A stretch of 64,000 nucleotides of DNA from Novosphingobium sp. (GTDB lineage: Bacteria > Pseudomonadota > Alphaproteobacteria > Sphingomonadales > Sphingomonadaceae). Position numbers and translations under genes: made by a program. Shown one piece after another: positions 32,245-41,404 of the stretch. The notes below the pieces were generated by a model that was not told the DNA's origin, did no database searches, and was given only the letters and a program-made list of their open reading frames with translations. The stretch lies in NCBI RefSeq assembly GCF_027486195.1, contig NZ_JAIXPP010000129.1, positions 1 through 64,000 on the forward strand, written 5' to 3'. How positions within the stretch are numbered: position 1 is the first letter of the stretch; each line of letters starts with the position of its first letter.

Positions 32245-33615
32245 CTAAACCTCCTTGGGCACCCACCCTGCCAGATCGGCCTTCGCCCGCGCGGTATAGG
32301 CTTCCTTGCGCTGCTTCTTCTTCGTTTCGGGATCCGGCGGTGGAAACAGCCCGAAGTTCACGTTCATCGGCTGATACGTCTCGGCCTCGGCATCGCCGGT
32401 GATATGGGAAAGCAGCGCGCCCAGCGCCGAGGTGCGCGGCGGGGCAGTCCACTCTCGTCCGGCAATCTCGGCCGCCGTCATCAGCCCTGCCAGCAGACCC
32501 ACGGCGCCGCTCTCGACATAGCCCTCGCACCCGGTGATCTGCCCGGCAAAGCGAATATGGGCTGCCGATTTCAGCCGCAACTGGCGGTCGAGCAAAGTCG
32601 GCGAATTGAGGAAGGTATTGCGGTGCAGTCCGCCGAGCCGAGCAAACTCGGCCTGCTCCAGCCCCGGGATCGTGCGGAACACGCGCACTTGTTCGGCATG
32701 CTTGAGCTTCGTCTGGAAGCCCACCATGTTCCACAGGGTGCCGAGCTTGTTGTCCTGCCGGAGCTGTACCACGGCATAAGGCCAACGCCCGCTGGGATGC
32801 TCTGCCGTCGCCCAGTGCGGATTATCGAGCCCCACCGGCTTCATCGGCCCGAAGCGCAATGTTTCCACCCCGCGCGCGGCCATGACCTCAATGGGCATGC
32901 AGCCGTCGAAATAGGGGGTATTGGCCTCCCATTCCTTGAACTCGGTCTTCTCGCCAGCGAGCAATTCCTCGCGAAACGCCTCGTACTGGGGCCGGGTCAT
33001 CGGGCAATTGATGTAGTCCCGCCCATCGCCGCCCATCGCAAGGCTGGCTTCCGCGCCCTTGTCCCAGCGCGAGGCCATCCACGCGACGTCCATATTGATC
33101 GACTCGCGGTAGACGATCGGTGCAATCGCATCGAAGAAGGCAAGGCTCTCCGCGCCGGTAGCCGCGCCAATGCTGGAGGCGAGGGCAGGGGCCGTCAGCG
33201 GCCCCGTCGCCACGATGGTGAGGCCGTCCGAAGGTAGTACATCGACCCGCTCGCGCACGATCTCCAATGTCGGTTGCGCGCGCAGCATGGCCTCGACTTC
33301 CGCCGAGAACACTTCGCGGTCCACCGCCAGCGCCGAGCCTGCCGGCACCCGCGCCTTGGCCGCTGCCGCCATCAGCAGGCTGTCACATTGCCGCATCTCG
33401 TAGTGCAGCAGGCCGACCGCGTTTTTCTCGTCATCGTCCGAACGGAACGAATTGGAGCAGACCAGCTCCGCCAGCCCATCGGAATTGTGCGCCGCCGTCG
33501 TATCGCCGCCGCCGCGCATCTCCGAGAGCCGCACGCGGATGCCCCGCCGCGCGAGCTGCCACGCGGCTTCGCTTCCGGCCATGCCGCCGCCGATGATGTG
33601 AACCTGATGCGTCAT
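32245..33615 (-). CDS. trmFO: Methylenetetrahydrofolate-tRNA-(uracil-5-)-methyltransferase
   Basis: A 456-residue flavoprotein that methylates U54 of tRNA using methylenetetrahydrofolate and FADH2. It has the N-terminal FAD motif HIIGGGMAGSEAAWQLARRG, HNSDGLAELVCSNSFRSDD, YFDGCMPIEVMAARG, and GQITGCEGYVESGAVGLLAG near the C-terminus. ATG 33615 leads straight to the FAD fold; 12 further in-frame codons upstream are not needed. The stop codon overlaps the end of the inverted-repeat element. Confidence 0.97.
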   Translation of the reverse strand: MTHQVHIIGGGMAGSEAAWQLARRGIRVRLSEMRGGGDTTAAHNSDGLAELVCSNSFRSDDDEKNAVGLLHYEMRQCDSLLMAAAAKARVPAGSALAVDREVFSAEVEAMLRAQPTLEIVRERVDVLPSDGLTIVATGPLTAPALASSIGAATGAESLAFFDAIAPIVYRESINMDVAWMASRWDKGAEASLAMGGDGRDYINCPMTRPQYEAFREELLAGEKTEFKEWEANTPYFDGCMPIEVMAARGVETLRFGPMKPVGLDNPHWATAEHPSGRWPYAVVQLRQDNKLGTLWNMVGFQTKLKHAEQVRVFRTIPGLEQAEFARLGGLHRNTFLNSPTLLDRQLRLKSAAHIRFAGQITGCEGYVESGAVGLLAGLMTAAEIAGREWTAPPRTSALGALLSHITGDAEAETYQPMNVNFGLFPPPDPETKKKQRKEAYTARAKADLAGWVPKEV

Positions 33616-33685
33616 GACACGCGCATTGGCATTGCGTCCCCCGCGCGGCAAGCCCTAGGGAGGAGCCCGGAAGGGAAGGGGGACC

Positions 33686-34339
33686 ATGCCGCAGCGCGCC
33701 TTGATCGAACAACGGCCCTGGCTGCTCGCCAGCGTGATCGCGGGCATCAGCTACTGGTTCGTGGCAGGAAGCTGGATTCCCGGCCTCTACCTGATCCTGT
33801 GGAAGGGTGCGGGCGTCAGCCTGCTCGCCGTATACGCGTGGCGCCATCACCCGGTTCCGGACGCGCACCGCATCGCGCTCGTCATGGCCCTCGGTGCGTT
33901 GGGCGACATGGTGCTGGAAGTGAGCTTCACCGGTGGCGCTCTGGCGTTCCTGCTGGGCCACATGGCCGCGATCACGCTGTACCTCAAGCATCGCCGCAGC
34001 ATGAGGCAGGGCGACAAGGTCGTGGCAGCCACCGTGCTTCTCGCCATTCCCGTTGCCAGCCTTGCACTGACGGGCCGCCCGGAAGTCGCGTTCTACGCCC
34101 TGGGCCTCGGCGGCATGACAGCTGCCGCTTTCGCCAGCGACTTTCCGCGCCTGCGCGTCGCGCTGGGCGCTGCGATGTTCGCGCTGTCGGATTTGCTGAT
34201 CTTTGCGCGCATGGGCCCACTGGCAGAAAGCGCCGTGCCGCACCTGCTGGTCTGGCCGCTTTACTATTTCGGGCAGTTCCTCATCACCGTGGGCGTAATC
34301 GGCGCGCTGCGCGCACAGGGCGATTTCACCGCGCTCTAG
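33686..34339 (+). CDS. YhhN/TMEM86-family membrane protein (lysoplasmalogenase-like)
   Basis: A 217-residue integral membrane protein with about seven to eight hydrophobic segments. It carries YhhN family features: LILWKGAGVSLLAVYAW, LVMALGALGDMVLE, GALAFLLGHMAAITLY, a late AMFALSDLLIFARM and LVWPLYYFGQFLITVG. Mammalian relatives hydrolyse lysoplasmalogens; bacterial members are uncharacterised for the most part. GAAGGGAAGGGGG precedes ATG 33686. Transcribed divergently from trmFO; a palindromic repeat follows. Confidence 0.88.
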   Translation: MPQRALIEQRPWLLASVIAGISYWFVAGSWIPGLYLILWKGAGVSLLAVYAWRHHPVPDAHRIALVMALGALGDMVLEVSFTGGALAFLLGHMAAITLYLKHRRSMRQGDKVVAATVLLAIPVASLALTGRPEVAFYALGLGGMTAAAFASDFPRLRVALGAAMFALSDLLIFARMGPLAESAVPHLLVWPLYYFGQFLITVGVIGALRAQGDFTAL

Positions 34340-34426
34340 CTTCGTCATTCACGCGCAGGCGGGAATCAAGAGCGGCATATGCTGCGTTCGTATCCTTGAT
34401 TTCCCGCCTTCGCGGGAATGACGAAG
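34340..34426. repeat. Palindromic intergenic repeat
   Basis: The left arm (34340-34370) begins CTTCGTCATTC and ends GGCGGGAATCAAG. The right arm (34395-34426) is its reverse complement with three mismatches and a one-base bulge. The loop is 24 bp. The GTCATTCCCGCGAAGGCGGGAA type of sequence is a common dispersed repeat in alphaproteobacteria. It fills the space between the convergent YhhN and DUF952 genes and would form a long RNA hairpin on either strand. Confidence 0.8.
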
Positions 34427-34446
34427 ATTGGGGTGAGGGCTCTTCC

Positions 34447-34800
34447 CTAACCCGCCACCGGCAGCCGCACCGCCCCGTCGGCATCGCGCTCCAGCGGCCC
34501 ATAGGCCAACACGGCATTGAGCGAGAGCGCCGCGTAGATGTGCGGAAACAGCTGCCCCCCGCGCGAGGGCTCCCACTTCACCGCATCGCCCAGAACCGCC
34601 AGATCGACCGCCGCGATATGCAAGTCCGTCTGCCCGGCAAAGTGCTTGTCCACCGTCTCGGTCACCTGATCTGCGGTTGAAAGGTGGATGTAGCCATCCG
34701 CCAGATCGATCGGAGCGCCTGCAAACACGCCGTCATGTTCCAGCAGCTCCATCTGCGCCGCGGTCAGAACCTTGAAGGCAACTTGCGGCAGCTCGCTCAT
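34447..34800 (-). CDS. DUF952 family protein
   Basis: A 117-residue cytoplasmic protein of the DUF952 type. It has the family motifs FKVLTAAQMELLEHDGVF, PIDLADGYIHLSTADQV, and a C-terminal HIYAALSLNAVLAYGPL. The fold is thought to be related to ADP-ribosyl-transferase-like proteins, but the function is not established. ATG 34800 overlaps the gyrA stop by 4 bp, so it is translated with gyrA. Confidence 0.9.
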   Translation of the reverse strand: MSELPQVAFKVLTAAQMELLEHDGVFAGAPIDLADGYIHLSTADQVTETVDKHFAGQTDLHIAAVDLAVLGDAVKWEPSRGGQLFPHIYAALSLNAVLAYGPLERDADGAVRLPVAG

Positions 34801-37520
34801 GCTTCGGCCTCAGGCTCAGCCTCGGCTTCGCCCTCTTCCTCAGCCAACCGCACTGCGCTGACCACGCTTTCGCCGCCCGAAACATTGAACAGCCGCACAC
34901 CCGCCGAGCCGCGCCCGATCACGCGGAGCGTATCCAGCGGCAGCCGGATCAGCTTGGCCTGATCGGTCACCAGCATGAGCTGGTCCGCCTGGCTCGCCGG
35001 GAAGCTCGCCACGACCGGCCCGTTGCGCGCGATGTTGTCGATATTGGTGATGCCCTGGCCGCCGCGGCCCGTCCGCCGGTACTCGTAGGCCGAGGAGAGC
35101 TTGCCGTAGCCATTGGCGCAAACCGTCAGGATGAACTGCTCGCGCGCCTGCAATTCGGCCATGCGCTCGGCCGTCAGCGAAGGCTCGCCCTCCTTCTCAC
35201 CCTTCCACGGGGCAAAGCGGACGTATTCCTCGCGCTCCTCGGCGCTCGTGCCCACGCGGTGCAGGATCGAAAGCGAGATCACCTCGTCATCGCCCTTGAG
35301 CGTCATGCCGCGCACACCGGTAGACGTGCGGCTCGTGAACTCGCGCACTTCGTCGCCCGCAAAGCGGATGGCCTTGCCGCTGCGCGTCGCCAGCAGCACG
35401 TCGTCGCTTGCTTCGAGCAGCGCGACGCCAATCAGCCGGTCGTCGTCGCCTTCCTCGAAGCGCATCGCGAACTTGCCGTTCGAGGGGATGTTGGCGAAGG
35501 CATCCATGGCATTGCGGCGCACATTGCCCTTTGCTGTCGCGAACACGACCGAGAGTTTGCCCCATTCCGCCTCGTCCTCGGGCAGCGGCAGGACGGTCGC
35601 AATCGTCTCGCCTGCGTCCAGCGCGGGGAGCAGATTGACCATCGGCCGCCCGCGCGTCGTCGGCCCACCTTCGGGCAGGCGCCAGACCTTGAGGCGATAG
35701 ACCTTGCCCGCGGTCGAGAAGAACAGCACCGGCGTGTGGGTCGAGGTGACGAACATCGTCGCCACCGCATCCTCTTCCTTGGTCGCCATGCCGCTGCGGC
35801 CCTTGCCGCCCCGGTTCTGCGCGCGGAAGGTGGAGAGCGGAGTGCGCTTGATGTAGCCGTCGAGGGTGATCGTGACGACCATGTCCTCGCGCTCGATCAG
35901 GTCCTCGTCCTCGATCCCGTCGGCGGGCGCGGTGATCTGGCAGCGGCGCGGCGTCGCGTAGGCATCGCGCACCGCGACGAGTTCCTCGCGCATCACGGCA
36001 TAGAGCTTCTCGCGGTCTGCAAGGATCGCGAGGTACTCGGCAATCGCCTTCGAGAGCACTTCGAGCTCGGCGCCGATCTCGTCGCGGCCCAGCGCGGTGA
36101 GGCGGTGGAGCCGCAGATCGAGGATCGCGCGGACCTGTGTTTCGCTCAGGCGGTAGCTCCCGCCTTCGCCTTCCAGCGCTTCATCTTCGATCGCCTCGAC
36201 CAGGCGGATATAGGGCGCGATCTCTCCGATCGGCCATTCGCGCGCCATCAGCGTCTCGCGCGCCAGCGCCGGATTGGCCGAGGCGCGGATGATCCGCACA
36301 ACTTCATCGAGGTTCGAGACCGCGACGACGAGGCCGAGCAGGATATGGGCCCGGTCGCGCGCCTTGTTCAGCTCGAACTTGGTGCGGCGCTGGATCACCT
36401 CCTCGCGGAACTGGACGAAGGCCTCGATAATGTCGCGCAGCGTGAGGATTTCAGGCCGTCCACCGCGAATCGCCAGCATGTTTGCCGGGAAGTTCGATTG
36501 CGCGGGCGTGTTGCGCCAAAGCTGGTTGAGCACGACTTCGGGCGTTGCATCGCGCTTGAGGTCGATGACCACGCGCACGCCTTCGCGGTTCGATTCGTCG
36601 CGGATGTCCGAGATGCCCTCGATCCGCTTGTCCTTGGCGGCTTCGGCGATCTTCTCGACCAGGCCGTTCTTGCCCACCTGATAAGGGATCGAGGTGAGCA
36701 CGATCGACTTGCGTCCTTCGCCCCGTCCGCCCTTGGTGTCCTCGATCTCGTGCCGCGCGCGCATCACGATCGAGCCGCGCCCTTCGTGATAGGCCTTGCG
36801 CGCACCACTCGTGCCCAGGATCAGCGGCGCAGTCGGGAAATCGGGCGCCGGAATGATCTGGATCAGTTCGTCGATGGTGATCGCCGGGTTCGCCATATAG
36901 GCGAGGCAGCCATTGATCACTTCGCCAAGGTTGTGCGGCGGAATATTGGTCGCCATGCCGACCGCGATGCCGCCCGCGCCGTTGACCAGCAGGTTGGGGA
37001 ACCGCGCCGGCAGCACCTGCGGCTCGTTCTCCGAACCATCGTAGTTGGGCTGGAAATCGACCGTATCCTTGTCGATATCCGCCATCAGCGCATCGGCCAC
37101 CTTGGCGAGCCGCGCCTCGGTGTAGCGCATCGAGGCCGGCGGATCGGGATCCATCGAGCCGAAGTTGCCCTGACCGTCGATCAGCGGCAGGCGCATCGAC
37201 CAGTCCTGCGTCATGCGCGCGAGCGCGTCGTAGATCGCGCTGTCGCCATGCGGGTGGTACTTGCCCATGCAATCGCCGACGATACGCGCGGACTTGCGAT
37301 AGGCCTTGGTCGAGGTGAACCCGTTCTCGTGGCTCGTCCACAGGATGCGGCGGTGGACGGGCTTCAGGCCATCGCGCACATCGGGCAACGCGCGGCTCAC
37401 GATCACGCTCATCGCGTAATCTAGGTAGCTCGTCTTCATTTCATCGACGATGTCGATCCGCTGGAACTCGTGGTCCGGCAGCGGGGCGGGCGGGTCGATC
37501 AGGCCAGTGTCATCGCTCAC
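34797..37520 (-). CDS. gyrA: DNA gyrase subunit A
   Basis: A 907-residue type II topoisomerase subunit that cuts and rejoins DNA to introduce negative supercoils with GyrB. Seen are the start of the breakage domain DEMKTSYLDYAMSVIVSRAL, the catalytic tyrosine in ASMRYTEARL (about Y133), and six-bladed C-terminal domain repeats including the GyrA-box-like QNRGGKGRSG. The quinolone region KYHPHGDSAIYDALARM has Ser94 and Asp98 at the sites of E. coli Ser83 and Asp87, the usual susceptible residues. The C-terminus ends in a Glu-rich tail. Confidence 0.98.
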   Translation of the reverse strand: MSDDTGLIDPPAPLPDHEFQRIDIVDEMKTSYLDYAMSVIVSRALPDVRDGLKPVHRRILWTSHENGFTSTKAYRKSARIVGDCMGKYHPHGDSAIYDALARMTQDWSMRLPLIDGQGNFGSMDPDPPASMRYTEARLAKVADALMADIDKDTVDFQPNYDGSENEPQVLPARFPNLLVNGAGGIAVGMATNIPPHNLGEVINGCLAYMANPAITIDELIQIIPAPDFPTAPLILGTSGARKAYHEGRGSIVMRARHEIEDTKGGRGEGRKSIVLTSIPYQVGKNGLVEKIAEAAKDKRIEGISDIRDESNREGVRVVIDLKRDATPEVVLNQLWRNTPAQSNFPANMLAIRGGRPEILTLRDIIEAFVQFREEVIQRRTKFELNKARDRAHILLGLVVAVSNLDEVVRIIRASANPALARETLMAREWPIGEIAPYIRLVEAIEDEALEGEGGSYRLSETQVRAILDLRLHRLTALGRDEIGAELEVLSKAIAEYLAILADREKLYAVMREELVAVRDAYATPRRCQITAPADGIEDEDLIEREDMVVTITLDGYIKRTPLSTFRAQNRGGKGRSGMATKEEDAVATMFVTSTHTPVLFFSTAGKVYRLKVWRLPEGGPTTRGRPMVNLLPALDAGETIATVLPLPEDEAEWGKLSVVFATAKGNVRRNAMDAFANIPSNGKFAMRFEEGDDDRLIGVALLEASDDVLLATRSGKAIRFAGDEVREFTSRTSTGVRGMTLKGDDEVISLSILHRVGTSAEEREEYVRFAPWKGEKEGEPSLTAERMAELQAREQFILTVCANGYGKLSSAYEYRRTGRGGQGITNIDNIARNGPVVASFPASQADQLMLVTDQAKLIRLPLDTLRVIGRGSAGVRLFNVSGGESVVSAVRLAEEEGEAEAEPEAEA

Positions 37521-37857
37521 GTTGGGCTTTTTCGCTTCTGTTCAGGGATGTCGTTGGCACTAGGCCAAAGCCCCGCCAAACACCAGAAAACGGCCCGGTT
37601 CAGGCCGCCTTATCCACATATGCGAGCACCTGTCCGCGCTATTCCTGAACAATGAGACGAATTGGTATTCAATCCGGGTTCACCCGGTGGGTTCCATTGC
37701 AGCAAGGCGTTGCCAAGGCGGCGATTTCGCGCCAGAGGTTCGCGCGGACGGAGTGAGAGACATGCCCATTCTGCCGATGTTTTGGGATACGGCCCGGGGC
37801 ACGAACGATCAGGGGACCGGTCCGGTCTGCCGTCGTGGGCCAGGAGGAGATGAAGTG
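37521..37857. other. Divergent intergenic region, gyrA / TPR protein gene
   Basis: This 337-bp region lies between two divergent genes and should hold both promoters. I find no repeat, tRNA or convincing sigma-factor box. The frame of the TPR gene stays open for 57 codons upstream of its start, but that part lacks a signal peptide and a Shine-Dalgarno, so it is taken as untranslated leader. AGGAGGAGA at 37842-37850 is the downstream gene's ribosome-binding site. Confidence 0.6.
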
Positions 37858-39201
37858 ATGCGGGGTAATGCAATGAAATTCGTGGCGGCTCGCGCTGCGC
37901 TGGCAGTAGCGCTTTCGACCGGCCCCATGGCGGTTATGGCTGCAGGCGGCGTCCTGCTCGGCGCTGCGCCTGCCATCGCGAAGGAAAAGGAAGCCCCCAA
38001 GGGTGGCACTTATTCCAAGGAATTCATCGCCGTAGCCGGCCCGGTGCAGAAGCTGGTGCAGGATGCGCAGGCCGCCAAGGCCAAGGGCACGCCCGATGCG
38101 CAGATCAAGGCGACGCTCGGTGGTGCCGCGGAAGCGGTCGCCAAGGCCGAAGCAGCCGCCAAGACGGGCCAGGACAAGCTTGCCGCCGGCCAGTTCGCGG
38201 TGCAGCTCGGCGGTTTCCTCGAGGATACGGCGATGCGTTCGCGCGGCGTCAAGAACATGATCGACAGCGGCCTGCTGGAAGCTGACAAGATCCCGACCTT
38301 CAACTTCTATCTGGGCAACTTCGCCTATGCATCGAAGGACTATCAGGGCGCGATCGAGCCGCTGACCAAGGCAATCCAGGGCAACGTTTCGGAAGACGCG
38401 GCAGCCGAGATGCTCGCCGATTCCTACACGCAGCTGGGCAAGCCTGCCGAAGGCATCGCAGCGCTCAAGATGGCGTACGATGCGCGCAAGGCGGCGAACG
38501 GCACCGTGCCGGACAACTGGTACACGCGCGCCAAGATCATCGCCTACAAGGCGAAGCTCGGGCCGCAGGCGATCGAGTGGTCGACGCTTGAAGTCGCCGC
38601 GCAGCCCACATCGCTCAACTGGCTCGGCGCTGGCCAGCTTGCGCGCGAATTCGGCGGCTTCGGCAAGGAAGAATCGCTCGATCTGGGCCGCCTGTTCCTC
38701 CGCAGCGGCGCGCTCGACAACGACAAGCAGTTCGTCGCGCGTGAATTCATCGAATACGTCCAGGCGGCCGACCCGCGCCGTCTGCCCGGTGAAACGGTGA
38801 AAGTCATCGAACTCGGCCTTTCGAAGAAGGCGCTCGATGTCAGCGACGTGTTCGTCAGCGACTCGCTCTCGCAGGCCAAGGGCCGCATCGCGGCGGACAA
38901 GGCTTCGCTCGTCGGTCTCGAAAAGGACGCCCGCGCTGCCGCCGATGGCAAGCTCGCGGTCGCCACGGCCGATGCCTACCTGTCATATGACAACCCCGCC
39001 AAGGCAGAGGAGCTCTATCAGCTCGCGCTCACCAAGGGCGGAGCCTTCGACATGGACCGCGCAGAGACTCGCCTCGGCATCGCACAGCTCGATCAGGACA
39101 AGTTCGATGCGGCGAAGGCCAGCTTTGCCAAGGTCGGCGGCGTGCGCGCCCCGCTCGCACGGCTGTTCTCGGTTCTCGCAGACCAGAAGTCGAAGCCCTG
39201 A
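37858..39201 (+). CDS. Exported TPR-like repeat protein, function unknown
   Basis: A 447-residue protein from ATG 37858, with AGGAGGAGA 7 nt upstream. The signal peptide is long (AARAALAVALSTGPMAVMAAGGVLLGAAPAIA). The rest is helical and Ala/Lys-rich. TPR-type pairs are visible in LGNFAYASKDYQGAIEPLTKA and LADSYTQLGKPAEGIAALKMA (about residues 150-200), and again near the C-terminus (AEELYQLALTKGGA). It is probably periplasmic and acts in protein-protein contacts. A strong terminator follows, so it is likely monocistronic. No family name recognised. Confidence 0.8.
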   Translation: MRGNAMKFVAARAALAVALSTGPMAVMAAGGVLLGAAPAIAKEKEAPKGGTYSKEFIAVAGPVQKLVQDAQAAKAKGTPDAQIKATLGGAAEAVAKAEAAAKTGQDKLAAGQFAVQLGGFLEDTAMRSRGVKNMIDSGLLEADKIPTFNFYLGNFAYASKDYQGAIEPLTKAIQGNVSEDAAAEMLADSYTQLGKPAEGIAALKMAYDARKAANGTVPDNWYTRAKIIAYKAKLGPQAIEWSTLEVAAQPTSLNWLGAGQLAREFGGFGKEESLDLGRLFLRSGALDNDKQFVAREFIEYVQAADPRRLPGETVKVIELGLSKKALDVSDVFVSDSLSQAKGRIAADKASLVGLEKDARAAADGKLAVATADAYLSYDNPAKAEELYQLALTKGGAFDMDRAETRLGIAQLDQDKFDAAKASFAKVGGVRAPLARLFSVLADQKSKP

Positions 39202-39227
39202 TCGGCTGAGGCGGTCAAATCCAACGG

Positions 39228-39260
39228 AAAAGGGCGGCCCCGCAAAGGCCGCCCTTTTTT
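39228..39260. terminator. Rho-independent terminator after the TPR protein gene
   Basis: AAAAGGGCGGCC pairs with GGCCGCCCTTTT over 12 bp around a 7-base loop, followed by two further T residues (T6 in total). On the minus strand the A-run gives a T-run too, so it can also end the carbonic anhydrase transcript that converges on it. Confidence 0.92.
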
Positions 39261-39276
39261 GTGGCGAGGGCGCCGC

Positions 39277-39930
39277 TCACTTCGCTTCGAGGAACTCGCC
39301 CGAATCCTCGTCGAGTACGTGAAGCACTCCGTCGGAAATCGCGAAGAACGCCCCGCGCAGGCGCAGTTCCCCGGCGGCTTCCTTGCGGCGCACGCAAGGG
39401 AAGGTCCGCAGATTGGCAAGGCTGACCTTGACGCCCGCCTGCTCCATCGCGCGCTCCGCCGGGCGGCCGCTGGTGCCATGGGCGTGGATCACCGCATCGC
39501 GTGCGGGCCTCAGCAGGCCGATCCAGTCGTTGATGAAACCGCCTTCGCCCGGCTCGGTGCCTTCCAGCTCCTGCGTGAGCGCTGCGCGGCAGCCGCCGCA
39601 CATGCCGTGGCCGAGCACGACGATCTTGCGCACCTTCAGCACCTGCACCGCAAATTCGAGCGCGGCGGATACGCCGTGGTAGCCGGGTGACGTCTCGAAT
39701 GGCGGCACCAGTGCGGCGACATTGCGCACCACGAACATCTCGCCGGGGTCGGTATCGAAGATCTGCGCCGGGTCCACCCGGCTGTCCGAACAGGCAATAA
39801 CCATCACCGGCGGTTCCTGCCCTTCGCGCAGCTGGTGCCAGCGCTCAAGGCGCGGGGTCCAGCCAGTCGTGCGGAAGCGGCGATAGCCTTCGATCAGATG
39901 ATCAAGCTCGGGAGAGAAGGGTTTGGCCAT
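39277..39930 (-). CDS. Beta-class carbonic anhydrase
   Basis: A 217-residue zinc enzyme that interconverts CO2 and bicarbonate. The zinc ligands are visible: Cys47 in VIACSDSRVDP, and His108 and Cys111 in VVLGHGMCGGC; the Asp49-Arg51 pair of the active site is present. Full length for the beta class. ATG 39930 gives the normal N-terminus; the open frame upstream runs antisense through lipA and is not real. It may supply bicarbonate for carboxylases such as acetyl-CoA carboxylase. Confidence 0.96.
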   Translation of the reverse strand: MAKPFSPELDHLIEGYRRFRTTGWTPRLERWHQLREGQEPPVMVIACSDSRVDPAQIFDTDPGEMFVVRNVAALVPPFETSPGYHGVSAALEFAVQVLKVRKIVVLGHGMCGGCRAALTQELEGTEPGEGGFINDWIGLLRPARDAVIHAHGTSGRPAERAMEQAGVKVSLANLRTFPCVRRKEAAGELRLRGAFFAISDGVLHVLDEDSGEFLEAK

Positions 39931-39996
39931 ATTGGACCTGTTGCCGCCTACGAATGCATCTTTCAAGTCATGCTTCATGCGCCTATCTGAACCGCC

Positions 39997-40938
39997 ATGA
40001 ACGATCAGTCCCCGATTGCCGCGCCAGATCGACCTGCGCGCCCCCGCAAGCCCGATTGGATCCGGGTCAAGGCACCGACCAGCAAGGGTTACGAGGAAAC
40101 GCGCGGCCTCATGCGCAGTCTCGGGCTCAACACCGTGTGCGAAGAGGCGGCCTGCCCGAACATCGGCGAGTGCTGGACCAAGAAGCACGCGACGGTGATG
40201 ATCCTCGGCGATGTCTGCACGCGCGCCTGCGCGTTCTGCAACGTCAAGACCGGCATGCCGCGCAAGGTCGACGCGAGCGAGCCGGGCCATGTCGCGGAAG
40301 CCGCCGCCAAGCTCGGCCTTGAGCATATCGTGGTGACCTCGGTTGACCGTGACGACCTGCCCGATGGCGGCGCGGGCCAGTTCGTGAAGGTCATTCAGGC
40401 CCTGCGCGCCGCAACGCCGAACACCACGATCGAGATTCTCACCCCTGATTTTCGTGGCAAGATGCGCGCGGCGGTCGAAGCGATCATGGCCGCGGGGCCC
40501 GACGTTTATAACCACAACCTCGAAACCGTGCCGCGCCTCTATCCCACGATCCGCCCCGGCGCGCGCTACTACGCCTCGCTGCGCCTGCTCGAAGAGGTCA
40601 AGCACCACGATCCGCGCGTGTTCACCAAGTCGGGCGTCATGCTCGGACTTGGCGAACAGCGGCTTGAGGTGCATCAGGTGATGGATGACATGCGCTCCGC
40701 CGGGATCGATTTCCTCACCATGGGCCAGTACCTCCAGCCCACGCCCAAGCACGCGCCGGTGATCGATTTCGTGACGCCGCAAGCCTTCGCCGCCTATGGC
40801 GCGATTGCCCGTGCCAAGGGCTTCCTGCAAGTCGCGGCAAGCCCCCTGACCCGTTCCAGCTACCACGCGGGCGAGGACTTCGCCGAAATGCGCGCCGCCC
40901 GCGAAGCACAGCTCGCCAAGGCCGCCGCGAGGGGCTGA
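39997..40938 (+). CDS. lipA: Lipoyl synthase
   Basis: A 313-residue radical-SAM enzyme that inserts two sulfurs into octanoyl groups on lipoyl domains. The auxiliary cluster motif is CEEAACPNIGEC and the radical-SAM motif is CTRACAFC (CxxxCxxC). GLEHIVVTSVDRDDLPDGGA and TMGQYLQPTPKHAPV are also typical, as is the C-terminal RSSYHAGE arginine-serine motif. It serves PdhB and other lipoylated proteins. The coq10-like gene starts 4 bp after the stop and is probably co-transcribed. Confidence 0.98.
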   Translation: MNDQSPIAAPDRPARPRKPDWIRVKAPTSKGYEETRGLMRSLGLNTVCEEAACPNIGECWTKKHATVMILGDVCTRACAFCNVKTGMPRKVDASEPGHVAEAAAKLGLEHIVVTSVDRDDLPDGGAGQFVKVIQALRAATPNTTIEILTPDFRGKMRAAVEAIMAAGPDVYNHNLETVPRLYPTIRPGARYYASLRLLEEVKHHDPRVFTKSGVMLGLGEQRLEVHQVMDDMRSAGIDFLTMGQYLQPTPKHAPVIDFVTPQAFAAYGAIARAKGFLQVAASPLTRSSYHAGEDFAEMRAAREAQLAKAAARG

Positions 40939-40942
40939 TCCC

Positions 40943-41404
40943 ATGCCGGTGATCAACCAGCAGCGGCGGCTTGCCTGGTCGGCCGAGGAGATGTTCGATC
41001 TCGTCGCCGATGTGAAGCGCTACCCGGAGTTCCTGCCCTGGGTCGTTGCCACGCGCATCAAGTCCGATAGCGAGACCGAGATGGTGGCGGACATGATGGT
41101 CGGCTTCAGTGCACTGCGCGAAAAGTTCACCTCGCGCGTGATCAAGGAGCGCCCGAACCGTATCGCGGTCGAGTATCTCGATGGGCCCTTGAAGCGTCTC
41201 TCGAACACCTGGGAGTTCCGCGCGGACGAAGGGGGCGGCTGCGTGATCGATTTCAACGTCGATTTCACTTTCCGCAGTGCGATTCTCGAAGCGCTCGCCG
41301 GCCAGTATCTCGACCGCGCGTTCCGCAAGATGGTCGCCGCGTTCGAAACGCGTGCGGAAAAGGTCTACGGTAGCAGAAGCTCGAGCGCGACCAGCGCCGC
41401 CTGA
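40943..41404 (+). CDS. Coq10/RatA-type START-domain protein
   Basis: A 153-residue protein of the polyketide-cyclase/START family. VINQQRRLAWSAEEMFDLVADVKRYPEFLPW (quoted in part), FSALREKFTSRV and the C-terminal YLDRAFRKMVAAFETRA are typical of Coq10/RatA proteins. The alphaproteobacterial members are taken to bind ubiquinone and support respiration; toxin activity as for E. coli RatA is not implied. It follows lipA by 4 bp. Its last 40 bp overlap the end of the convergent cinA-like gene. Confidence 0.9.
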   Translation: MPVINQQRRLAWSAEEMFDLVADVKRYPEFLPWVVATRIKSDSETEMVADMMVGFSALREKFTSRVIKERPNRIAVEYLDGPLKRLSNTWEFRADEGGGCVIDFNVDFTFRSAILEALAGQYLDRAFRKMVAAFETRAEKVYGSRSSSATSAA

